The notes: generated from the letters alone by a model not told the origin. A stretch of 64,000 nt of DNA from Pectinophora gossypiella (GCF_024362695.1 NC_065420.1:4248501-4312500); one strand, 5' to 3'; numbered from the stretch's first letter, positions 21,937-33,874 are shown. Numbers and translations: made by a program.

Positions 21937-22204
21937 ACATACATACATAAACTCACGCCCGTAATCCCTAATGGGGTGGGCAGAGCCACAAGTAATCAAA
22001 GACAACTTGCAGCCACTGTTGATACGAAGTCCAAAGATGGATATGATGAACCTTATGGTGATAAGGGATCAGCCTATCGCCCATAACATTAGTCCATCAT
22101 GTTAGAGGACACAATCCCTCTGTCGGTTTTTACGACATGCCCGGGAAGAGAAGCAGCTGAACGTGTTCTATGTTTTTTATATGCTCCCAGAACAGCATAG
22201 AAGC
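21937..22204 (-). mobile_element. Non-LTR-like 3' end with (ATGT)n tail, copy 1
   Basis: About 268 bp whose minus-strand reading ends in GGATTACGGGCGTGAGTTTA followed by TATG repeats, as expected for a retroposon with a simple-repeat tail. By eye it is identical, inverted, to 61660-61931. Weaker pieces lie at 12900 and 41185-41262. No protein is encoded in this part. Confidence 0.75.
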
Positions 22205-23949
22205 ATGCATTTCGTGCGATACGATAATTATTTTACTGTAGAATATCCCCGGCAGGGCGATCCAGCCCTGTAACCCTGTGCTAGGGTAAACACCCGTTAA
22301 GAATCCTTTAGCTGGGTTTTAACCGGTTTTTTACCTCAGAACTGGGTGAAAATCCGGTAGACATGTCAGTCACAGAAAAAATACACAGGAAGAGAGAAAT
22401 ACATAGGAGGAGTATATAGGAAGTGGTGTATAGTGAAACACAACTTGGCAGTTATTCGTTTAATCGCGAACTGACGAATGGCCGAAAATGTGTACATACC
22501 CTCTAAACATATAACTTAATAACAATAACAAAAGCATACCTACATTACATTACCGTACAGAAGATTCACTCTGTAAAGACGGTTGATGAAATGGCTTATT
22601 TGACGATTCGCCCTTCTCTATGCCAATATTCGCATTTGGCCCAAAATGTAATTTGCAGAAAGCCCAATCTCCACACCTTAAAATACGGAGTGAACCACGT
22701 TTGTGTAACTTAATTAACTCGTCATTTTGATAGGATTTTTTCTTTCACATCAGAAAGAAATCCTTTTCATTTAGTAAATACGAATTTTAGCATTTATCAG
22801 TACATTGAGTTGTAGTGGTGACAATAAAATCATATCAGACTGTTATGTGTGTCTGAATGTGAACCATTGCTCTGTAGAATTGTATGTTCGACACTCGGAA
22901 TGAAAGGATTGATGGGGCGTCTAGCAAACGTTTAATAATATAAAGTAAATGGGAATTACATACAAAATATCTAAGAAGTATAATTTTCTCTTTATTTTGA
23001 CTTTAGGCACGCATTGGCGGATGAATTTTCAGCCAAATATTTACTTTAAAAAAATTGTACATAATTAGCGCTACTGTAGCTAAAGTATTAGAAACACGCC
23101 TTAAATTGATACTCCTTCGCTATTTTGTATAGCCGACGCTTTACTTTCACGAATCTGAGCTTTTGTTCCGTACTTTAAATATTTCGAATGTAAATTAATT
23201 TCTTAAAATGTAAATCGCACGTTGTAAAGCAATAAGTATGTTATTTAGTAATGTTGGATGTATCTTTCTTAGTTAGTTGATGTGGGGAGAAATTGTGATT
23301 ATTTTCTTAAGTGAAATGTGGCAGTTTTTTATATAAAGTTATAAATCTTAAGCTATTGTGACAGTTTGAGCAACTCTTTTGTGGAGGATCAATGCGGGAC
23401 TTTCCAGGCTACGTTATCCAAAAAAAAAAATATAGATGTGATGTGTCCCTCATTACTCAACAATAGTAAAAAGAAGAAAGTTCTTATATGGACATTCTCT
23501 ATGGACAAATGTGGTTCCTGTACTTGACATTGGCAGTAATGGTTGTCTCTACTCTATGACGACCGGTTGCCATACAACCATAAAGTTGAAGTTGAAGAAA
23601 GTTCATAACACTAACTACCCAAGCCCCATTCAAACTTAACGTCGACATGGCAAAAAGTAGAAATAGAAATGTTTTATTGCGGCCATGTGTTCGTACAAAA
23701 TGTGGTGTTATAAAAATACAGAAGTATGTATCAACATCGACCCGGTACTTAATGTCATGTTTTATTTTATTGTCCCTTCCCTTAAATCTGTTTAAGTGCT
23801 GTATTTATAAGCCTGCAACAGTTTCAGCAAGCACAATTATTTGAATATCTCATAATCTGAAATTTAGACTTATTATTTATTTATTCTTTATTATACACAA
23901 AGTACACACAGTAAAAGCATAAAATTATTCTAATCTAATCTAATCTAAT
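22205..23949. other. AT-rich intergenic sequence, nothing recognisable
   Basis: No exon, RNA gene or clear repeat could be supported. Short frames such as 23647-23844 show no codon bias. Confidence 0.5.
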
Positions 23950-24473
23950 CTAGCCTACAAGATCCCACTGCTGGGCAAAGGCCTCCCCTTCCTCTTTCCA
24001 TTTTTCGCGGTCCTGTGCGTATTCCGGCCAGTCCCTCCGGCAAGCGTCCAAGTCGTCACGCCATCTCTTTCGAGGTCTGCCACGACGCCTGTATCCGTCA
24101 TGAGGCACCCAATGCGTGACGATCCGTGCCCACCGCTCAGGGTGCATGCGACAAACATGTCCGGCCCAATTCCATTTGAGTTTTACGGCTTCCCGTCCCA
24201 CATCAGCGATTCATCAGCGATGCGTGGAAGAGCTATTGGTCGATGAAACACCTAATGAAAGGGGATCTTCCCATTTCATTAAAGCGAAAGCTCATCGACA
24301 TGTGTATTCTGCCCATCCTAACTTACGGTGCCCAGACCTGGTCATTGACGGAACGTCAAAAGTCCAAGCTCAAGGTCTGCCAAAGAGCGATTGAGCGTAG
24401 TGTGTTAGGTGTCAAACGAATTGATCGAGTCCGAAACACAACACTGCGTTCAAAAACGGGAAAATTATTATAA
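23950..24473. pseudogene. RTE-clade LINE remnant with inverted 5' part
   Basis: Minus strand 24201-23953 encodes the last 83 residues of an RTE reverse transcriptase: WAGHVCRMHPERWARIV, the RRRGRPRKRWRDDLD string and the terminal FAQQWDLVG. Plus strand 24205-24473 encodes the part that normally comes just before it (LPISLKRKLIDMCILPILTY, QTWSLTERQKSKLKVCQRAI, RVRNTTLRSKTG). The two pieces meet head to head. The 3' end has a (TAGAT)n simple-repeat tail typical of RTE elements. Only the end of the protein is present and it cannot be functional. Confidence 0.88.
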
Positions 24474-26400
24474 TAATTAAATAATTACTCAGTCAAAACA
24501 ATTATCAGCTGTTACCCGCGACTTCGCGTCGACTCGTTCGCGTGAAACTATACGATAAAAACTAGAAGTTTGATACAAACTTTGCCACCACTTTTTAACC
24601 CGCCTTAGGTGCTGAATTACACAAAATCCCGTTTTAGTTAGCACCTACGTACTAAAAGGAACCCCCATGCAAAATTTGAGACTCCCAGCACCAAAAAATT
24701 GTAGGTTTGAAAATTTTCGCTTTTTTTAAAGATTTGAATTCCCAAATGGGTTGCTCAAGATGTATGTTTTGAAACACTGTACTTTACATTGCCCGATCTC
24801 ATCCATTCATCATCACATTACGAAGAAAGTTTCAACGGACCTGTTTGGTGATATTAGTTTCAAATAACACCATTGTATTAAATTAATACCGACCAGTATA
24901 CTATTTGCCCGTGATGTAACAGATCGATTTCGGCGTCTTACACAAGTTGGTGAAAATTGTTATATAACAAATGTTTGATGCCCAAATCAAATGTTACATA
25001 ACAAGCAAATGATGCCCAAATCAAATGTTACATAACAAGCAAATGATACCGGTCAGTACTTTAGAGTAATTTACATAGATAACAATTTTGTAAGTAATTT
25101 ATTTTGATCTAAAAAACCCATAAAATGGACCCAATTTGGCTTCTGTTTCTGTCTAGAATCAATAACTTCATTGATTAGTAATATATTAAAAATTGGGTCA
25201 AAAGCTTGGATAGCTTTATCTGTATTTTGGGTATATTTATTTGATTCGCGTAAAATATTAGATGTACGATGTATTTATAAGAAGGCTTGTTATTTGAAAC
25301 TAACGAATGCAAAATTATCTTAATAGGGGCGGAGGGGCCATGTGTGTTAGTATTTGCAAAGTAGAAATCACGCCAAAGTGAAAGCATAATATTGATGTGC
25401 ACAATTCACTAAATAACATTACTATGTGGTATCGCAACATAAAATGGACTGATTATAAAAATTGTACATATAAATGTGTCAAATAATGAACTTGAGAAAG
25501 AACAAATTCGTCTCATATTTATTATTATTTTCTAATTATTAATTTTGTAGTATCTTGTTAGTCGCGGACTTTGTTGACGTTGTAATAATTTTAAAGAATA
25601 CAAGCGATTAGTGTTGTACTAGTGGTTCAGTGGATGTTGGTCAGGTCACAATAGTTCTTAATTTTTCCAATGGTCATTTTATTTTTGTTGCGTAGACGAC
25701 TGTGAGGCATCCATTGAGGCACCATCCACCTGGTCACCGTACGGACTGCGAGAGTCCAAATTATTTTGTAAATCAAACGTCTATTACATGTGTACACATT
25801 TTTTATAATTCCCATTCAAACAGTCGGGTGTGGCCTTATGAAAAGGGTACATTTGCTGTTGTTAATATGTAAATAAAAGTTGAATTATTGTAAATAATAA
25901 AATTATAAAATATATGTTTTTTGCTATACAAAATAGTTTTATTTTTTCAGTTAGTTGCTTAGCTTAAACATTTTTATATTTATTAAACGAATCGTATCAC
26001 TTTAAAGGTAAAAAAGAACTTAAAATTGTAATCCACACAAAATAAATTGCATTTTTTATTAATGCTTTGTAAATATACATTTTATTAGAAATAATAAAAG
26101 AGGAATACTTAAGACTTGTACTTAAACAGAGAAATGTTTAATTACTTGTGGCGCAAGCACGGATTTACTATCGATTTATCATACCGAATTCGTATATAAA
26201 TGTATGGAAATTAGAACAGCGCCTCGACACGTAGTTGGAAGTAATGAAAAATCCATACATTATTATTCTAACTCGATATCATGCTAAATACATTACGGAT
26301 TAAACTTTGCAGTACTTTCCTATGCTTCTATCCTTTTCTGTCACTCAGAACCGTCATTTGCTAGAGTGAAATAAAGCAGACCCCACGCGGCGGTATCGAC
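24474..26400. other. Intergenic sequence with unclassified repeat pieces
   Basis: GTTACCCGCGACTTCGCGTC at about 24510 is a motif common in lepidopteran dispersed repeats. A 34-bp unit is repeated in tandem at 24977-25044. 26320-26400 has the TTTTCTGTCACTCAGAACCG arm also seen in the foldback at 45620-45765. No exon is visible. Confidence 0.5.
24977..25044. repeat. Two tandem copies of a 34-bp unit
   Basis: The unit starting GATGCCCAAATCAAATGTTA occurs at 24977-25010 and again, identical, at 25011-25044. Confidence 0.9.
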
Positions 26401-26791
26401 GAGACTGTGGCGGAATGCTTCTACTGAGAAGCGGACGGAAGGAATGCGGTTCCGTGCTGCCAGATTTGGTACGACCAATCGTGTCGGGCGCCGAACTCAC
26501 CCCTCTGGATCTTTAGTCTTAAACGGCTCAAAGCCGTTAAAGAGTTATCTGGTAGTGCGCGTGGACTAAGTGACGCTCCCGCTTGGGCGACCGGCACACC
26601 GTCACTCCAACGGGCATCCAAACGGGGTGTGTAAGCTTGGTGAGGTGTGGGTACTTAGTTCATCTTGCGATGGATGTACCTTTTACTGGGACTGGGATAT
26701 AGTCGTGATCTTATATAGGTAAGTATGTGTTCCGGGGTGTGCTTCAGCCCTAAATATATTGATAGTAAATTCGTGCATAGGCCATTGGATA

Positions 26792-29336
26792 CTAGGTGGG
26801 GTTGCAAGCATATTCGCTGCATATGGTCACTTCTCCGCCGGACGGCTGGGCGTAGTGCGGCGGGTCTGGTCCGACGTTGTTCTTGCGATAGAACGTGTCA
26901 CGCAGCAGGTAGCAGCGGCCGTAGTTGACGTCACGCGCCGGCACGCGCGACTGCTTCTGCTGCCAACCGTAGTCCCAGCTTGAGACTATTCGAAAGAAGA
27001 ACCTAAAATAAGGAGATGTTTAAGTTGAATTAGATGTACGGTCACGAGCATTAATATGTATACACTTTGGTACCATGTCACATTAACTTTTTTGATAAAT
27101 TGAACTGTAAGTCTCACTAAATGTCAAATATGTTAGTGCGACAAAGACCTAAAGTGGGTACATACTTATATTGATTTTTACTATTTTATCGCCGTTCGAG
27201 TTCGAGTAAAAATGTATGGAATTCCCATTATAATGGAACTACTTAATGAAATAGTTCTTTTTATGCCAGTGGCGCGGTACAATTCCTACACCTATATTTT
27301 TAATCGAAATTCGTGCTTAGGATTACGTGCGTACTTATTAATTTCATAGTTCATAGGTCTCTGAGTCTTCCTAGAATGTGTTCTCGTAGATGGCACATTT
27401 ATTTGCAGTCAATATTTGTCTCGTTCGCACGCGCTGGGCAAGGCGGTATCCCACCTTATGGTAATTCGGGAATATCCGGGCTGTAAATACGCCGAGTGAC
27501 CGGCCAATCTGACGCTAACGTATTCTGCGTGGACTGGTAACAGTCTCTCAGCGAGGCGATAGGTATTTGCGCAATGTTTGAATTTATAAGCACCAGTCGT
27601 AGGTAGACAGTCGGCTTTCTTTCATAGGTACAAATTCCCCCGTCTGGAATGTATTACTATATTCATGTTAAGGACACGTGTTAATGTTAAAGTCACGTAT
27701 GTCGGAGGCAAACGACCTGTGGGCTACGATCACCACAGAATGGTCTCCGAATAGAGAGACGCAGGCGCGGCAGACCGAGGCGGAGATGGCGCGACGACTT
27801 GGATGCTTTCCTGGAAGGCTGGCCGGAGGAAGAACTGGAGAGACTCCTGGAAGAAATGGAGGGAGGCCTTTGCTCAGCAGTGGGACACCTTAGGCTAGAT
27901 AAGTAGGACACGTATACCTGTCCTCTGGTCTTTTCTTGACTCTCTCGTGCAGATACCGCGTGTCGCCACCTTTTTCTGTGCTTTTGTAGAATATATCCAG
28001 CACTTCCTTTTCTATTGGCTTCATCAGACTGTCGTCTTGTGAGTGCTCGACCTCTCGGAGTGGCACTACTACTGGTAAGTCCACCTTCTCGTCTAGTATC
28101 TACGAACAATGTCTATATTTATTAATAACTACTTCTATGCTCAACTTAAAAACTAAAATCCGACTACGGAAATATCGCGTTGTATAAAGTATCGTCTTTA
28201 TCCCGTTTTTCACAGGATCCGCTTACCTAATCTGAAGAATTGACAGGTCCGGTTTTTTACAGAAGCGACTGTCTGTCTGACCTTCCAAACCGCGAGGGGA
28301 AAACCAGCCCCATGCAGGTTAGCTCACATATCTCCGAAAATGCATTTCTGGGGTATGTGGGTTTGATCACGATGTTTTCCTTTACAGCTGAGCAAGTTAA
28401 TCATTTATGATCTAAACATGAATTCGAAAACAAATTCGATAATCAATGGTTTAGGCCTGACCTCGATTCGAACCTCCGACCTCAAAGTGAGAGGCAAGCG
28501 TTCTACCAACAGGGCTACTACAGCTCTTCGCGTTCTAAAAAGTATGAAACAAGAAAATATTTCTCCGAAATCCTTCCGGATACTTAGTGGTGTTTAGGTG
28601 ATAGTCGTGGTAAGTGAGCGATTTTAAACCTCTTAGTCCATGTTATTGGCTCTGAAGTGACTCACAAAACTATACTTTGGCGAAATGACGTAGATTCAAA
28701 AATGTTAATTTGACCTTCAACAAGTTTATCTATGATAATTACGTTGAATAAATGATTCTGATTCTTCCGGTTACACGAGGAGCAAGAGTTTTCCTACTGA
28801 GTTGAATGTAGGTACTTATACAGGTAGTTGTAGAAGCGTGATCAGGATCGAAGCAAATTGAATTCCATAGTCTCTGCTTAGCCCGATGGGAAATAGGCGT
28901 GTGTTTATGTATGTATAGTTGTAGGATAGCTTAGGACCTTTCAGTTGTCTTCAAAAACCGGCTGCTTAGCTTAAGCTAGTCGACCTGTGCCCTCCGTAGC
29001 GAGTGGACAGATTCGCAGCTCGACAGATTCTCAGGTGGACGAATTAGCAATTGGACACGATATGTACAGTCTAGCTGAGAATCTGACCAGTTGCGAATCT
29101 GTCCACTTGCTACGGAGGGGACCCGTGTGTGCAGTCGTCCGTATAAAGTACCCAAAAAATAAGTACCTACGTACCCCAATAAGTTGATGAGCCTGAACAA
29201 TCTGCGGGTCTATGTCTCGCGCGTGTTTCTCCTTGGCATTCTCGAGGACACGCACCAGGTTGTTGTGGTACCATCGCATATTGCTACGAGCCGCACGATT
29301 TAGGGCGTCCACCGTAAACGCATGGCTGTGAGTCAT
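26792..29336 (-). CDS. SPMIP1/ATP6V1FNB-like axonemal protein (three exons)
   Basis: Exons on the minus strand: 29336-29175, 28099-27918 and 27002-26792. Donors GTACGT and GTATAC and acceptors TAG keep the frame, giving 184 residues. Exon 1 ends ...QIVQAHQLIG, exon 2 runs from ILDEKVDLPVVVPL to RVKKRPED, and exon 3 carries SSWDYGWQQKQSR and YLLRDTFYRKNN. The combination of a basic N-terminal helix with RWY, a YLHER..P segment, a SWDYGW box and a final RDTFYRK box is what I recall for sperm microtubule inner protein 1 (SPMIP1, also ATP6V1FNB), which lies inside the doublet microtubules of sperm flagella. I trust the gene structure more than the name. Protein function here is inferred from family only. 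Exon 2 acceptor has a weak pyrimidine tract. Repeats fill both introns; an RTE fragment stops about 20 bases from the exon 2 donor. Confidence 0.75.
27037..27172 (+). repeat. MITE family B, right end missing
   Basis: Starts TACGGTCACGAGCATTAATA and runs to AAAGTGGGTACATA, where it stops before the right terminal repeat. In the second intron of the SPMIP1-like gene. Confidence 0.75.
27715..27898 (+). pseudogene. RTE-clade LINE 3' end, frameshifted
   Basis: Plus-strand codons give RRRRGRPRRRWRDDLDAFLE, then after a frame change WKKWREAFAQQWDTLG and a TAG stop at 27896-27898. This is the C terminus of an RTE reverse transcriptase with a shift near 27838. Only the 3' end is present. Confidence 0.8.
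28195..28528 (-). mobile_element. SINE family S4
   Basis: On the minus strand the head reads GTTGGTAGAACGCTTGCCTC (A box) and GGAGGTTCGAATCGAGG (B box), followed by a middle with ATTCATGTTTAGATCATAA and a tail containing CCGGACCTGTCAATTC and GGTAAGCGGATCC. Tails of the same family are at 16980, 51140 and 60640. Lies in the first intron of the SPMIP1-like gene. Confidence 0.78.
28989..29122. repeat. Foldback MITE in SPMIP1-like intron 1
   Basis: CCCTCCGTAGCGAGTGGACA on the left matches the complement of TGTCCACTTGCTACGGAGGG on the right, and the inner GATTCTCAG/CTGAGAATC also pairs. About 130 bp, ending 50 bases from the exon 1 donor. Confidence 0.8.
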
Positions 29337-29637
29337 TCTGGTACTGTTTGTTAATTACTTCCTCCAATACAACAGCCTATAAAACCAGTAAGGATACTTT
29401 CATTTATGAATAGGAATGAAACTTTCCATTGAAGGTTGGCTGTTCGCTGTTGTAATAAGAATTTTAAACGATTAAAACGGGATGTTGAGTGAAGTCCTTT
29501 ATAATAATTGCAAGTTCAGTATATGATCGTATTAAACTAGAAATTTTGATAACAAAATCAATAGGGATAATTTTTGTTTTGACTTTTAAAGTGACACTGT
29601 TGAAGTGATGTTTATAAATAATAATTTGTTTGTTTAA

Positions 29638-29968
29638 CAGCCTCCGTGGTCTAGTGGTTAGAGCGTTAGGCTCACGATCTGTCCGGGTTCGATCCCCGAT
29701 GGCGACATTGTCGAAATCACTTTGTGAGACTGTCCTTTGTTTGGTAAGGACTTTTCAGGCTTGAATCACCTGATTGTCCGAAAAAGTAAGATGATTCCGT
29801 GTTCGGAGGGCACGTTAAGCCGTAGGTCCCGGCTATTAGCCGTAAAAAACACCTCGACCAACCCGCATTGGAGTAGCGTGGTGTAGTATGCTCCATACCC
29901 CTCCGGTTGATTGAGGGGAGGCCTGTGGCCCAGCTGTGGGACGTATATAGGCTATTTATGTTATGTTG
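29638..29968 (+). mobile_element. SINE family S3, near full length
   Basis: Head CAGCCTCCGTGGTCTAGTGG with A box, B box GGGTTCGATCCCC, the shared core GGCACGTTAAGCCGTAGG, and tail GGGACGTATATAGGCTATTT. Located just upstream of the SPMIP1-like gene. Other copies: 62390-62712 (minus), 43432-43490 and 58942-59021 (partial). Confidence 0.85.
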
Positions 29969-31519
29969 TTTATGACTCAACATTTATTTTAGGGTCGATG
30001 TACCCAAAGAGCAACATGGGGAAAGGAGTAGACATACGCAGGCGTTACCTCCATCCTAAGTTTGCTCCCAATTTAATCAATTGAAAGTCAAGTTTATGAA
30101 TTTGTATCTTTTATTAATATTTTTAACAGAAAACATCAAGTACTCTATTCTTAAAAAAATAATCACATTTCTCACAGATAAAATCGCTTCTGTACAATTT
30201 GTGAAATTGTTAAATAAGCTCACATTATTCACAAATTATATTAAAACAATGCACAAATAATATTTCTTAACTCAACTAAAAATCATAATTATATCTTTCT
30301 AGGGGCGGTGTTAATAAACTAATCTCAGCTGAGACTGCCCTCAAGATGATACTCAAGTCCATTTTTATTTGAGAACTGTCACATTGACATGATCTTGAGA
30401 GCAGTCTCGAAGCTGAGCATAGTTTTGTCAGTCAACCCCACTGATGTGAACCCCTAAACAAAGGAGACCTTTTCAAGATTTCTACACATAGATATTGTTA
30501 AAATTGTTGAAAGATTGAGCGTTCAACTTGGCATGTACTCAACATACAATGATGTGAAAAATATTTTAAGCTATGGATAAAACTAACATACGAGATTTTT
30601 CCACATACATAAACAGTTTATATAAAATTGGATTTTTTCATACTTACAAACATAGTTTGGACATCTTTCAAATTCTTAATTAAATTACTGAAAAAAATCT
30701 GTTCAAGTGGGTGATTAATCACAGTATAATTGGCAATAATTTCAGTCTGAATTGTGCAGTATAACAACACATTTGAACAAGAGTTTACCATCTATAATTC
30801 TCTAGTTTTCATAAATCTATGAAGGCTCTAAGTTGGGTTTCACCCATCACTAATCACTTCTAGGTTTAGACTTAGTTAAAATTTTCTAGGTAGTAATAAA
30901 AATAGGATTCTCTTCTTTTTGGGTCAAGAAACACATATCACCCACAGAATCAATCTATTTCAAGGTTTGTTTACTTTTAATATCAAATACTCATTGTTTA
31001 ACTATTTTGTTTGGAAACCTATGCCTTATACGGTCTGATATTATAAATGCGAAAGTAATTTTGTCTATTTGTTACTCTTTCGCATTTAAAGTCGTAAGAC
31101 CGAAAGTCCTTTTTAAATCCAAACTTCATTGTTTAACTATTGTGTCTGGCAATCTCGGTCTTAAGAAGTTAAACTGCTCAACCGGTTTAGATCAAATTTG
31201 GTATGGGGAAAGTTTGAGACGTAGGGAAGAACATCATATAGTTTTTATACCGGAAATCACCCCCTAAGGGGATGAAAAATAAGTGCTACGATAAACGAAG
31301 TCCACGCTAAAGAATTCGCCGGCGGAAAGAAGGTAACTTTATAAATGCTCTTCTACCTCAAGGAAATAAGTCTTAAGATATTTAGATGTATGCTGTAAAA
31401 ATGGTTGTAGGTACTAGAGAAACTACTTGCCGACAATGTCCAGTGGATCCGAAGAATTACAATTATACCTTCACACTTTTATACCGATATAAACTTACAT
31501 CTACTGTTAATATAGACAG
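29969..31519. other. TAF12 3' flank, AT-rich, with one dispersed repeat
   Basis: Mostly AT-rich sequence that includes the unmapped TAF12 3' untranslated region. At about 31035-31270 a common insect repeat (TATTATAAATGCGAAAGTAA ... CAAATTTGGTATGGGGAAAG) is split by an insertion at about 31088-31170 that also occurs at 12180-12265 (AAGTCGTAA...GTGTC(T/C)GG...). No exon. Confidence 0.5.
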
Positions 31520-33115
31520 TTAATATTTTTTCATGGTCTTCCTGATAAGAGCCATGCGCTGTTTATGGGCTTCGGTAACTGCAGACCGCTTGTACGGTCG
31601 CAGCTCATCATTACCAAAGCCTGGTATCCACATGTTCCACTGGCGTTCTGCAATCAGAAGCAAAGACAATAATGTTACTGAAATGTACTATGTTGTGGTT
31701 TTGTTAGCCATTATAAACAAAGAAAAGTTTGTTTCAGTCTATGGAAGTGCTCTTAAAATTTTTATTATTTATTTATACATTAATTGTTACAAACATTATT
31801 AATATGACATTGCTGAAAGAGTTTTTGAAACATAGGTGTCATAGTTTTATGTCACTTCTCATATTTAAATCAATTATTATTATTATTATGAGTATAAGAG
31901 CAGAGGAAATTGAAAGCCTTGCTTCCGAAACATTTTCCGGTTATTTACAGTTCACTTTATATTAAATCTCTTATTTCGGAGTGCCTCATGGCAAAGGCCT
32001 CCTCCAATCGTTTCCAATGATGGCGATCACGCGCCGCTCTTGTCCAGAAAGGGCCCGCAAGAGCAGAGGAAAGGTCTTTATTATTGCTATGTTCATTCTA
32101 GGATTAGTATATTTTATAATTAGTGTTATCACTTCTAGATACATATTTATACATCACACAAAATCCTCAATTGCACATAAACACATAATAAAGCACAATT
32201 AGAAAATGACAAGAGAAGTACAATGATTATTATACAATAGGGTAGTTTACAATTAGTCTAATCAGTTACTTTTTACTAAATATCAAAATTTTAAATTATT
32301 ATGGAATTTGTTTGAAAAAGTAACCTGTGATGTCATGGAAAAACATGACAAAATGTCTCACTTATTATTAGATTTTTCTTTATTAAAATTCATAAATAAG
32401 TTAAATAGAAAAAATTAAATATTTTTTGTCATCTTTAGATCTGTCTTTATTTAGTAATCAGAATATTATAATTTATCTTTAACTCAAAAAACTATCCAAT
32501 TTAAGATTATTCTCTTACCTAAATGTAACTGCACATCTTTGAGCTCCACCGTGGACGCATGTCGGTGCTTAGCGAGCGAGCACGCAGCATTCAGTGTAGA
32601 GTCTATGAAGTCATCAGCTAGTTGGAGCAGCATGTCCTCGACCTCCTCGTCCAGTTGCACCGTTGGGTCTACTTCACGGACCAACTCTTGCAGACGAGGG
32701 CGACTCAGAAGCTGCAAATGGCGGGAATATGATAAGATAGGGGAAATATGTTCTATAAATCTAAGAAACTATAAACTAGTGTGGCTTTTGTTGGAACAAT
32801 AAAATCGTATAAAAAGATAGAATGCATAACACCTGCATTACAAAAAATGTATAATTTTATGAAAACAATCAATTTACGTGGTGCACAAGATCATGTTTTT
32901 ACCTGAGTCGTTTGGTCGCCGCCGCCGCTTGTATTGACTTTAGATCCGCTTTGCGACTGCGTTCCCATAGGGCTGTGTTGTGATGGAGAACCTTGCAAGG
33001 ATGTAGACTGCAGTTGCGGACTTTGAAGAGGATTGTTCACATACTGAATCCCGCCTTGGTTCATTCCCCCGATTGACGGCATATTCGCGCCTTGGCCCAT
33101 AGAATTGTTAGACAT
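31520..33115 (-). CDS. Taf12: Transcription initiation factor TFIID subunit 12
   Basis: Three exons on the minus strand: 33115-32903, 32711-32519 and 31647-31520. Junctions are GT-AG and in phase; the product is 177 residues (human 161). Residues 1-71 are Gln/Ser/Gly-rich and start MSNNSMGQGANMPSIGG. Exon 2 (72-135) is the histone fold: LLSRPRLQELVREVDP, VEDMLLQLADDFIDS and the HRHASTVELKDVQLHLE helix. Exon 3 gives the highly conserved tail WNMWIPGFGNDELRPYK and HKQRMALIRKT. TAF12 pairs with TAF4 (in TFIID) or ADA1 (in SAGA) through this fold. The second intron holds a family A MITE. A retroposon sits about 150 bases upstream of the start codon. Confidence 0.95.
32242..32496 (+). mobile_element. 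MITE family A in TAF12 intron 2
   Basis: Starts GTAGTTTACAATTAGTCTAA and ends CAAAAAACTATCC, imperfect terminal inverted repeats. Inner landmarks AAATAAGTTAAATAGAAAAA and TAGATCTGTCTTTATTTAG match the copies at 41416 and 46365. The right edge comes within about 25 bases of the TAF12 exon 2 donor. Confidence 0.8.
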
Positions 33116-33268
33116 TCTGGTGGTTTCAGGTATTTAAACCTAAAGTTTCAGTAACAAATATCGGAACTCGTCGAAATTAATAAAACTATACGGAGAAAAC
33201 AAAAGCGATGCAATTCCACGCGCGCGTCGTATTTTATGAGAATTTTTTAATGTCATGTCAAAATTGAC

Positions 33269-33703
33269 AGAACAAAAATCGTTTTTTTTTTTTTTTTTTT
33301 GTTTTGGTTTTCCCCGAAGGGTAAGGCAAAGGGAACTATGCCCATACAGCCATGTCTGACGTATTTTTTTTCTTGATGATTAATGAAATGATGAAAGGTG
33401 ATGATGATGAAACCTAAGCCCCCACCCTCGGAGTAGACTCCTACTCCGAACCCCAAACGAATTAACTCAAAAGTCCGCATAAACTTTTGAGTTATGAAGC
33501 GGCTTCCCAGCACGAAGCGAAAATAGGCAGATACACTTTGTTTATTGAATACTCCAATATAATAACACTCGCGAATGTCTTCCGACTAACTTAATGCGAT
33601 CATTAACCACAAAACACCACTTCGTATTAATTATTTAGATTACTCAATGAAGAAAGCAACTGTCCCGTTCCCGTTTCCCGCCGAAAAGCCAGAACAAAAA
33701 TCG
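33269..33703 (-). mobile_element. Retroposon family G with 13-bp target duplication
   Basis: AGAACAAAAATCG occurs at 33269-33281 and 33691-33703. Between them is a 409-bp element that begins with 19 T on the plus strand (a poly-A tail on the minus strand). Contains AAAGGGAACTATGCCCATAC and CCTAAGCCCCCACCCTCGGA. It lies between TAF12 and the WDR91-like gene. Confidence 0.9.
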
Positions 33704-33868
33704 ATTCAACAACTTTAGTCAAACGCGCAAAACGGCAAAGGACGTTAATCAAACAGCCTTGTTTTGCGCAGATTTACTCTCTCAACACCCATAATATGCA
33801 TTTTCTATTTATCGTAATTAGATTTTCATTACAATTCTAAAAAATAAAAATACTTTAAATTGAATACC

Positions 33869-33874
33869 TTTATT
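33869..33874 (-). terminator. Polyadenylation signal of the WDR91-like gene
   Basis: AATAAA on the minus strand, about 240 bases after the stop codon of the WDR91-like gene and before TAF12. It supports a transcript that ends here. Confidence 0.55.
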
